Part shown: positions 1 to 11,400 of the stretch, one piece after another | How the letters are laid out: the number at the start of each line of letters is the position of its first letter | How positions within the stretch are numbered: the stretch's first letter is position 1 | Assembly (NCBI GenBank): GCA_028829895.1 | Contig: CM054177.1 | Location: 73,751,663-73,815,662 of the forward strand | From: Sinotaia quadrata | Taxonomy: Eukaryota > Mollusca > Gastropoda > Architaenioglossa > Viviparidae | Length of the DNA: 64,000 nucleotides | Direction: 5' to 3' | The notes under the pieces: model-generated | Databases searched by the model: none | Told to the model about the DNA's origin: nothing | What the model saw: only the letters and a program-made list of their open reading frames with translations | Made by a program: the position numbers and the translations under genes

Positions 1-1634
1 AAATCGATTTATCAGAAAACAAGAACATACTCAGTATAAACAAACAGTCCATTCAAATTAAAAGAAAATGGATATTAAGAAATACTGCAATTTGTGCTCG
101 CGTAGACATATGATGCAATGACTACTGTTAAATCACAAATAACGACAACTCACTCAGTACAGAGATAACTACAAGCCACGATAACTAAAAGTCCATCCGA
201 CGACCGGAAGTGTTTTAATTTCTTCCTTCAAAAGTAGTGAGGTGTCACTCCGTGCTAGCTATGTCCTGGTCAGCAGAGCTTTCCGTCTTCAATAATTTCA
301 TATAGACTGGATGCTCGAGATGATGACGCGCTAAAATATTTTGCAGATCACGGTGCCAGGGGGCTCAACCAAGCTAGTGGGGGTGGGTTGCTGCTGAACA
401 GTCGCACACACCATTTTTTTCTCACTCGGGGTTATCCAGCTTCTCGCAATGAGCATGAATTTTGAAGATCTTAGAACAGGAAGTGTTAACGTAAGTCCTC
501 ATTAATGTTAGTACTTGAAATCGTCTAAAATAACTCCTTTTCTCAAATAAAATAAAATAACTTTCTTTCTCGACTAAAATACTGACCGGTCTCAAAGAGG
601 TTATCATTTAGCTCCACTAAAATGTGATATCTTGTTAGCTCCACTAAAATATGATATTAGTATCTTTGTTAGCGAACGAGTCGCATTTAACTCAAGCTTT
701 TGCGAATAATGTTCGAGTCTTATATCATCGGGGACTAGTGGACCATGTCAAATATATATATATGAATAATGATTTCAAGGAGTATCCAAAAATGCTTATA
801 AATTGTAAACTCTAGTGACGTCCCCTTGAGCTTGTCTAGTAAGTTGCCAGCGGATGTTTGCTATAGAGCAAGTGATTTGAATGTCACATTTACTCACGAA
901 GTTATTAATCTTGGTCACAACATTCTAACATTCCTGACGAAAGGTGACTCGGAAAGCAGTCATCGTAACAGCTCTGTGTCACAATTCTGCCTACAGGTAA
1001 GAAGCGAAATGCCTCATAATTTGGTCTTGATGACAAGGAAAAGCCTACTTTTGCAAAGCAGACTGCAAATGAGAGTCCTTCAGAATCAACAGTATCCAAA
1101 CTGGTCTTCGAGTGACATGACTCTCCACATCCACCCCTTACTCCTTTCTCTCCACACACAATACTGATTTAGACCCTCCACCCACCCAGCAGAAGATTAC
1201 ATGAATGCAGGGGCTGCATATCTGCTGGACTGATATTGCAGTTTCGAAAGGAAGTCGACTTTTGGGTGAAGTTATTTCCCTTACACAGCGACACTCGAGT
1301 TCTCTTCGAGACAAAACAGTTCAGCAGTAAACAGGCATTACGCGTAAGTCATCAAATGTTTCATTTACTGCTCACTCCATCCATTTAGATTTATCTCACA
1401 GTTAATGATTTCTTTTTCGCCCCTATCTTCCGCTACATTAAAGGGTCGCTACGGGTCGTTTGGCAATCCAGAGATGACTTCCCCCATCCCGATATTAGCG
1501 CCCTCTGTTCGAACAGGTCAAACGCTCGAACGGAATGCGCTGAGGTCACGGGTATTGACGTCACTGTCATTCAGTGCATCATCGAAAGAAGAAAGAAAAA
1601 CACCAACCACAGGTCCAACTTATTTCTCCATCTA
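1..1634. other. 3' UTR and 3' flank
   Basis: This lies beyond the stop codon of the cPLA2 gene. I see no clear minus-strand AATAAA close to the stop; the nearest variants (such as ATTAAA near 213) are weak, so the polyadenylation site is not placed. Short open frames on both strands show no recognisable family. Confidence 0.5.
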
Positions 1635-1778
1635 TCATCTGCTTCCATCAGCATGCCGAGTCAACGTGTCTGCTTCGTCGTACAGGCTGCCAAACACTTC
1701 CACCATTTGGCTGTCCTCTTCTGCCAGGTCAGCAGTTCCCTCAAACTGGTTCAGGTCGAACACGTCGATCTCGTGAGA
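1635..1778 (-). CDS. PLA2G4A-like: cPLA2 exon 16: acidic C-terminal exon with stop
   Basis: Acceptor tttctcgacacag, phase 0, then 47 codons to TGA at 1637-1635, followed at once by TAG. It begins [18 protein letters not shown] and continues with a strongly acidic stretch ([19 protein letters not shown]). I know no homologue. The support is positional: exon 15 has a strong phase-0 donor, this is the next good acceptor with an open frame, and the composition suits a tail. The competing model is that the gene ends in the intron at 2682. Confidence 0.68.
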   Translation of the reverse strand, partial: SHEIDVFDLNQFEGTADLAEEDSQMVEVFGSLYDEADTLTRHADGSR

Positions 1779-1891
1779 CTGTGTCGAGAAAGCGATCACG
1801 TGTTTATGGTATCTTGGGTCTGGTGAGTCATCCTAATCATTGAACGAGATTAAGTATTTAAAATTCAGTTACTCCATATGTGTTATGTATT

Positions 1892-1989
<98 letters not shown>

Positions 1990-4754
1990 GCGCGCACATA
2001 TTCACATTTCCAGATTTCAGAATATGATATCGTACAATGAGAGATTCAACACGAAAGTTAGGACAAGATTAATAAATGCGTGAAAGATAAATAGGCGAGT
2101 CCACCGACAGTAATGTAATTTAAATTTTAAACATTTTATCTTACTGTTATGACAAAACCATGAAAGTAGAATTTAAGACGATTTACATGACTGAAAGTGT
2201 ATTTAAGAGACTGAAAACAGATCCAGAAAAGAGAAAAGGTTGGAGATAAGGAAAGAGAGAGAGAAAATTGAGAGGGATGCGGTAAGGAGCAAAGAGAGAG
2301 AGAGAAGAGTGTGTGGAAGAAGTAGAGAGGGAAGAAAGAGAGGGAAGAAGAAACATGGACGCAGAGAGGGAATTTTTTAAAAAGAAACTTAGCAAGAAAC
2401 ATCGAGAAGACAACAATGAGAGAGACTATGAGATATAAAAAGAAGAAATATAAATTCCCTGAATTTAACAACAAAAAACAACTATCACCACCAACACCAA
2501 TTTAAAAAAGTATCAAATGATTGTTATTGGCACAGATGATTTGGTAATTAGGGCAAAAGCTAAATAACAAATGATTGTTATTGGCACAGATGATTTGGTA
2601 ATTAGGGCAAAAGCTAAATAACAAATGATTGTTATTGGCACAGATGATTTGGTAATTAGGGCAAAAGCTAAATAACAAAACATTCATGGGTAACGTTGAC
2701 ACAATGATAAACTCACCGAAGTCGAGTCCAGCGAGATGGACTTTGTACTGCTGTTCAGACTAGAAATGGTACTTTGTCTCCGGAAGATCTTTCTTCTCGC
2801 CTTGGCACCTTCATAGTGCATCTTGGCTTCAGTTGGGTCACTCACTGGTTTTCCGCAACTCGTCATCGCCTCAGCAGCGTCGTAGAACGATTCCAATGAA
2901 CTCGACCTTGACACGAGAGACAATTGCCGACTTTGGTCGCGCTGCAATACAGGTGCCTCTGTGGAAAGAGCAATGTTGCTGGGATGCTGCAGAGACGGAG
3001 AGTGGACGTACGGAAATTCTGAACAATCAAAAAATGGCAGAGCAAGACACGTTCCCGGAAGCGCGTTGAAGACTTCGTCCGAATTGCCTCTAGATATACA
3101 GGCAGATGACGGGGACGAGGATGATGAGGAAGTGGACGAGAAGACCTTGGAGTCATCAGAGGATTGCTTCTGGAGAGCTTTCTTGCTTTTGTCTGTGTCA
3201 GCGCCAGTCAGTCCATCGACTTGGTCTTCGTCTGCAGGGATCATGACGCCGTTTTTAGGGTCAGTGACTCCGTGGTCGTTTACTGACGACACTGACTTTC
3301 GCTGAAACGTTTTAAAGAATGGGTTCTCACCGTCTTCGGAGGAACTTTCCGAGAGAGTCTTCGAAAAATATGAATCCTGTGAATCCTGGCCGGAAAACAG
3401 GAACGGATTCACATCCTTATCACAGATGCTGTTGACTACTGGAGTGAAGAACGGGGTTGGTGGCTCGGTGCTTGTGGGCGTCGGGGTTCGATTCTGCGCC
3501 CGGCTCTCCATCCTCCTCATAAACTTCTTCATCTGTTGGCGTTCCTGCACGCTTTTCATGCGCAGGAGTTTAATGTCGCGGGGGTAGATAGGTCGCTGGG
3601 TGTGCCCAAGCCTTTTCCGCGTGATGACGTCAGCTATGACGCGCTTCACCTCTTCCATGTTGTTTAGAGTGTTGAACTCGATTAGCTTGGAGAGGCGCTC
3701 GAACTGCAAATGCGTGTAAGTGAAGTTGAAGGTCGAGTACGGTGTGGTTGGGTCATCGAAGATGTCAAAGTCGGCGAAAGCGAAGTCTTCTTTCGTCTCT
3801 CGCGGCACACCTGTGTCAAAACAACCCAAAGGGCTAATATTTATAATCGAATAACAGACATGTAGCGGCACACCTGTGTCAAAACAACCCAACGGGCTAA
3901 TATTTATATTCGAATAACAGACATGTAGCGGTTTAGCGCGAAAGCGGCGGAAGCCGGAAGCGCCCCCTACCCTCAATCAAAACATGTAGCGGCACACGTG
4001 TGTCAGAACATGGCTGATTAGCAAAAGCCTGGATGCAAAAAACAAGCTATGCACCTGTTTTTCACCATTGCGAAACGCCAATGTTGAATCAATCTAAAAA
4101 TCCTGATATTTAAGTTTCAAAATACATTTTGCCTTACTGTGTAGGAAAAGAACCACTAATGTAAAATTTGCAATTCGATGACAAGTGTTGCTTTACAGTG
4201 ATGGTGATTTCTGTTGTCGTTGTTTGTTTGTTTCTTGAGGTTGTTTTCTTGTTAGTTTTGTTTGAGGTATTTTGCTGCTGCTCTTTGAAGTTGTTTATTT
4301 AGTGTTGTACGAGACTGAATTTTTGCTGTTCATTTGTTTGATAATGATGTTTATTGTTGTTTGTTTGTTTGTTTAAGGTTGGAGTTGTGTTGCTGGAGAA
4401 TGATTTTGTGTTTTTGTGTCTTAGGGTTGTTTATGTAACTAAATATGTTCGATAGCAGCATAACCATTTTTTTTTTCTGTAAAATCTAACATTTGAACAC
4501 GACCTGAAGACGTTCGTTCAGCACAAAGCTTGAGAAACTGTTACTCCATGAATATAGTACCATCTAATACAAAAGTCAGTTACTTCAATGAGATAGAATT
4601 ACCCCACAGAAAATATTTATAAAACAGAAACTAAACTGACTCCATTTATTTCTTCCCTCAGTCCCAATTGTTCCAGGTTTAGAGCGGAAGAATATATGTG
4701 CACTTAATCAATGGAGTTAATTTCTTTTAATTAAAGAATGTGTGCATTATTTAT

Positions 4755-4842
<88 letters not shown>

Positions 4843-7800
4843 TGTCCTTTCAATATTAAGTCTCAGGTGAATGCACTGAATAAAGATTCTGCAGACAAGA
4901 CGTGCGTTGATTTGTAAAACGTCGCCGTCCAAAGAAACACAACTCAAGTAGTACATGGCGATATTTGTTTCTAATAATGGTTAGTTCCCTTGCTTTCCTC
5001 TGCAGCGCTATAAATAATCGACATCACTAACGGGTAAGATGACGCGTTTTTCTGGAAGAAGTTCAATTCTCCTAACTGCTCAGAAGTAAAGACACTTACT
5101 TCACTTTGATAAGAGAAATAAATGTGAGTCACTTCAAGTACATGACCTATTTGTCAGGAAAACTTTGCTATTCGAATAAGAGAGGGAGAATGAGATGCTT
5201 CTGTTTCTCTCTGCAGCTACGTACTGTAAGATTTTAGTAATGAATACTCGAAAGGTTTTATTTCATTTTAATGCGTATACATAAATAATTGTTGTTTACT
5301 GTTATTTATTTTGAAGAAATTGAATTGTTCGTATAATTTTACCATGCTTCCTAAAGTAATTACTGTAATGAGTTGTTCATTCTGCCGAACATGTTTAATC
5401 AGAATTTTAACTATTAATTTTATTATATACATATATTGTTTCCACATCATCAGTACTTTAGAAATTAAAAACAGAGAAATGAATAATAAAATAAAATTTG
5501 ACTAGCATGTTATTTTTAAAAAAGAGAACGGCACTCGCAGACAAATAAATAAATACAACAGCGACATAAAGGCAGGGACCAAACAGCAACAGTACATCTA
5601 CCACCAAACAATTTGTACTGGTAAAACAGACAGGAAGAAAACAGTTATACTGATAGACTAGACATAAAATAATACTACTTACGAACTAGACATAAAACAT
5701 TAATATTGATAAACCATACAGTAAAGGAGCAGTACTGACAAACTAGACATACAATATTAATGCTGACAAATCAAATACTAAAGCAGTAATACTGGCATAT
5801 CAGATATAAAAATAGTAATACTGGTGAACCAGATATATAAGAAATAATAATTTGGCAAACCAAACACTAGAACAGTAATACTGACAAACCAGACATATAA
5901 ATAATAATACTGACAACCCAAACACAAAAGTAATATTGACATACGGGACATGAAAGCAGCAATACTGATAAACCAGACCAAAAAAGCAGTAATACTGGTA
6001 AAACAGACACACACAAAAGTTATACTGATAAAGCAGTCACGAAAACAGTAATACTTGTAAAACAGACATTCGATAAACAGAAATACTGACAAACCAGATA
6101 TAAAAAATACAATAATACTGGTAAAACAGACATTCGATAAACAGAAATACTGACAAACCAGATATAAAAAACAGTAATACTAATATACAATACAAAACGT
6201 AATACTGAAATCAGACACAGAAAAAGCAGCAGTATGGTAAACCAGACACACTTGAAAAGCAGCAGTACTGGTAAACAAGACACACAGGAAAAGCAGCAGT
6301 ACTGGTAAACCAGACACACATGAAAAGAAGCAGTACTGGTAAACCAGACACACAGGAAAAGCAGCAGTACTGGTAAACCAGACACACAGGGAAAGCAGTA
6401 GTACTGGTAAACCAGACACACATGAAAAGCAGCAGTACTGGTAAACCAGACACACAGGGAAAGCAGAAGTACTGGTAAACCAGACACACATGAAAAGCAG
6501 TAGTACTGGTAAACCAGACACACATGAAAAGAAGCAGTACTGGTAAACCAGACACATAAAAAGCAGCAGTACTGGTAAACCAGACACACAGGTAAAGCAG
6601 TAGTACTGGTAAACCAGACACACAGGGAAAGCAGTAGTACTGGTAAACCAGACACACATGAAAAGCAGCAGTACTGGTAAACCAGACACACAGGGAAAGC
6701 AGAAGTACTGGTAAACCAGACACACAGGAAAAGCAGCAGTACTGGTAAACCAGACACACACAAAAAAGCAGTAGTACTTGTAAACCGGACATAGAAAACA
6801 GTAATACTGACAAACTAGACACGCGAACAGCAGTACAGTGTTTCATTTGTTTGGCGAACTTGGTGCTTTATTTCAGCGCAAGCACGAGGACAAACACATC
6901 AAGCACTTGAATAATGCAACTCACCAGGCGCTTTGTACTTCCTGAAGTCGATATTGATGAGAGCAAAGTGTAGTACAATCGGACACAGTGGGTCAGTGGG
7001 GTGTTTGAAAACGTACAGCTCCTTCAGGCCTTCGCGATCCACAATTGTTGGGTCAATGGGCGGGAACGGAAGTCGATTCAAATGTGCCCATTTCTCTGCC
7101 AGTAAAAGTTCCTTAGAAAAGAAACACCAGAATGCGCCGTGGATTAAGTGAAGACAACGACAGTAGAAAAACAGAACGGAATGCGCTTTGGATAACGGCT
7201 AAAGACTACAGCGACAACAACAGTAACAAAATAATGACAGTAAGAATAAGTACAACCAAGCCAGAGCACTAATACCACTAACAAAAGCAAATAAATAAAA
7301 CGATGAAAAACAAAAATCCACACAATCATTTAATCACCGGCAGCAACGATAACAACAGCAACTTAGGCGGAACTAACAAGAACATCAAACCAACATCGTA
7401 GCAAAAATTAAAATAATACCATCACAACAACCTGTAATAGCCACGCCTTTAACAGCAATTCCGTTCTTACCCTTACCCGCTACCACTTCAATACTGCTAC
7501 AACAAGTAATACTAATTATAATATTAATGATGATGATGACCATGATTAGATGCAGCCGCAGTATTTCACTAGCGCTCAGTGCAATTAGGGCAACCGAGAG
7601 TGTCAAGAAAGGGAATGTTTATTGTAAACAAAACCCATATCATAAATAAGCGGATTAAGTTTTGAATCCATTAGGTGAACTACAAAGCACAAATTATTCG
7701 TACTTTGAAAGGTGCGCACTGACCTATTTATAAAATATGTTCCCATTCGTCCGTCCTGTACGTCGTTTATCCAATCATTGATCATTTCTGATCATTATTA

Positions 7801-8360
7801 AAAAAAATAGAAACGCAGTAAACAAAAATAATATCCGTACTTTGAAAGGAGGCGTGCTGTCGCTGTGACGCGCGCTGAAGTCAAACGACAGGATGATGTC
7901 GACACCACGTTGCGGCCTGAGGACGAGTGGATAAGGAGAGTTGAAGGTTAGCCCGGCGTCGACCATGTAGATGTGCTTGATGTGGGTCGGGTGCATGTCG
8001 AAGATGCCGTCGAACTCGTCCCCTTCATGCACGCGCTCGCTGACTGGGGTGAAAGGCGAGAGTGGGTAAGTCTGCTGTAGCGACAAGCCTCGCATGAAAT
8101 TGTGAATCACAGCTGCTCGGCCGGCCCGAGTGCTGAGCAGTTCGAAGTTCTTACTGGAACACAAACCAAATCGAGCTGTAGTCCTCTGGGAGAGAGACAG
8201 ACAGACTAAGAGAGGGAGAGAAGAAAAGAGCGAGGAAGAGAAAAGCAGGACAGGCGCAAATAAGAGTACTAGAGAGTGAATGAAAAGAGAGAAAGTGTGA
8301 CGTGGCAACTAAAAAGAGCGTGGGTGTACGTTTGCACAACACTTCAGTTCAAGTGCGCAA

Positions 8361-8425
<65 letters not shown>

Positions 8426-11400
8426 ATATATATATATGTTATTTCGTTTATAAAACTCTATCAATGAGAACTAATTTGTTTGACAGTAAGTGGGGTGTGC
8501 GTGTATGTTAAGTATAATTTACTTAACTATTAAATTTAGCATGCGTAAAACTGTGTGTAAACACAAACACACCTGAGTGTATATTTTTGTTTGAAACGAC
8601 ATTAAAAGCATATCCTTGTATTATAAACTTCTTTTTCCGTTTATTAACTAAACATGTAATGGGGTGGGGACAACAACATACTTCTCGAATATTCCCTTAA
8701 GGAATGAAGTCCAGTAACTCCTGCTCTTCCCACGTCGCAGGGTAGACGTTCTGCGAATAAGGGGCTTCCTGACGGGCTTGACTTTCTCTTGGAATCTTGC
8801 CTTCTTTTCCTCTCGCTTCTCCACCCCTTCCGAGAAGCGAACCCCTTTCTTTGGACTCCCCGGTTGCCGACTGGATCCTTTGGGCGGTGCATTAGTTGAA
8901 ATTTGCGAAGATCTGTTAACTCTTTCCATGTAAAACTTCAAAGGGTGTGTATCATCACATCGACTCTTGCTGTCAGACTTCACCAACGGCACGGATGCCT
9001 CAGAATCGACCATCATTCTCTCCCCTTCCAGTTCACTGGACTCACAGATCGTTTGACAAGCGACGTCTGGAGCCAAATTGCCTGCTAAGGGAAGTTTGCT
9101 GTCGAAGTCAAACTGGTCTTCCGGGACGGTGTCGCCATTTTCATCATCAGTGCTACTGCCATCGTCGTCGCTGTCATCACTGAGGTCGCTATCTTCGTCG
9201 TTGATCTGGGCTTTCTCCAACTCTTTGCCCATCTCCAGGCGAATCATCTCCACCGGATCCACGCGTCGGTTGTCTTCCAGTAACCGTTTGAAGAGAATGC
9301 AAAATGCGCTGCCCCAGATTCCTGTACAAAACAAAGATGGAATCGTTTGATCATTATTCGTCTCTCCAGGGTTTGCAATTCATAATGTGTTGTAAATTTC
9401 CATGTCACGAAAACGAGTAGTTCTTAACATACAGAGTAATCTTCCCTAGACTTGAAAAGTGTTTTACAACTTGTCATGCTATTTTTATCAGCACGGTATT
9501 TGCTTCATAGTAATTCAACTACGCGACACCAGACATAAGAATGAATTTAAAATTATCTGTAATTTTATTTAAAATTATGTATATTTTTATTTTAAATTAT
9601 CTGTATTTATTTCAAATTAAGATAAAACAAATCTTAATCTGAAGCAAAAAAGAGCTGAAATAAACAACTAGAAATAAAATATATATATACTCTCAAGACG
9701 AGTGGCTGTTAAGAAAGAAAACAAAAACGAATGAAAGACGTCACGCTTTCTCTCATCCAATCTCTCAATCGGAATGTGACATAACACCATCGGAAGTGCT
9801 GTACCTTGCAGAAAATGAAGGGGTGCCTCTTCGTACTTTCGTACGAGTTTCCCCATGAAAAACTTGCTGCCAAACAGTTCTGCGTCCATGAATGTCCCGT
9901 ATTTCGGTAACCCGATCTCGTAGGGCGAAAACTCGACCCACTCTACAGAGAGTGACGAAGAAACAGAGAGTAACAGCAAGCACGGAAAATACAATGTTCA
10001 ATTTCAGTAATGCTAATAACGATGTTAAAATCCGCCGTTTAATTGTTTAATAATACGAAAGAATATACTAAAAGTCATCAATTAATAAAAGGTCATGCTT
10101 AATTTGTACAATCAATTTAGTCTTTTTTTTTCGAGAACTGTCTAAATTGTGTTATCTTGTTTTGTATTAAGAGGTGATTTATCTAAAGGTGCGATTTTTA
10201 TTCAGAATAATCTCTTTTTTAATAATGAAAAATGTCTTATCATTATAGAACGACCATTTGTTCAGGTGAAGAAAGACAACCTAGTTAAGAAAATCCCAAA
10301 CAAACTATTTCATAATATAATGACGATTGTCTGTTCTTGTTTTTTCTCTAATTCAACAACACTTAAAACACTGCTTACCTTGCAGCACTTGATCTATCTT
10401 GAAACACGGCCTACTTTGAGTCACTTTACCCTCCTCTATATAGTGTCTACCTTGAAACAATGCGCCATTATTAAACACTGTATGCATATGAAATATTGTG
10501 TTCCTTGAAACAATGCGCCATTATTAAACACTGTATGCACTATGAAACACTTTACTATATTGAAAATGTCTACCTTGAAATGCTTTCCTATACTGAAACA
10601 CTGCCTATATTGAAACCCTTTAGTATATTGAATCACTGCTACCTTGAAACATTTTACTGTGTTGGAACACTACCTGCCTTGAAACACTTTATAATATTGA
10701 ATCAATTTACTATATTGAAACACTTTGCCTACCTTGAAATGAACGTGCCGGCACATCTTTCTTCACGTGCACACAGGTATACAATGGCATGGGTACACTG
10801 GCATCCTGAATTTTACCTCGCTGATCCGTAAGGCGACTGTCCAGGCGCTACAAAAGTAAGGTGCAAATAAAATGATAAATTGGTACGAACTCTGATTAGA
10901 TAGTAGCCTATTTCCAAAGCACTAGATAATTCAAATATGAAAACGAACATACAATATGAGCTGAAGAAATACACATTTACACTCAGGCGATTACCCATCT
11001 ACTAAAGCACTTTACAATTAATAATGATTTGCGTAAACTACAACATATTCTAGTGAGAAGTCAATGTATTTAATCTGTAACCGATTAAAATAGTACAAAT
11101 GTTACTATGAATAGTAAAGCGGTGACCTAGAAATAAATGTACTTATGCTTCCTCCACACTATAAAGACTTTGTTCAAAAATGCTTAACTAGCGTACAGTA
11201 ACTTAGTCTGCTCCAAACGCTTCTGTTTTTAATAGTAACCCAATAAGAAATCTTCGCGAAGAGCAAAACAAAACAAAACTGAAAACACCCTATTCGTGAC
11301 GAAGCGAACAAGAACAATACTGAACGTACCCCTTTCAGTAAAGTCTCTCCGACCATGTGACCAAAAAAGTCTGTAAAACTGACAGGCTGGCCCTGACGAC

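Noticed and set aside
2684..3976. Exon 15 taken as a single 430-codon gene starting at 3976
   Set aside because: The first 55 codons are intron plus duplicated acceptor; the phase-1 splice at 3810 joins cleanly to exon 14 and restores the conserved KYKAPGVPRET.
6020..6846. Overlapping minus-strand open frames of about 190-250 codons with Cys/Val/Tyr-rich repeats
   Set aside because: They are the 34-bp minisatellite read in three frames; the unit lacks stops and 34 is not a multiple of three, so the same peptide cycles through all frames.
7690..7720. Single extra copy of the exon 13 donor region
   Set aside because: Only about 14 bp match and there is no array, so it may be chance; noted in the intron entry only.
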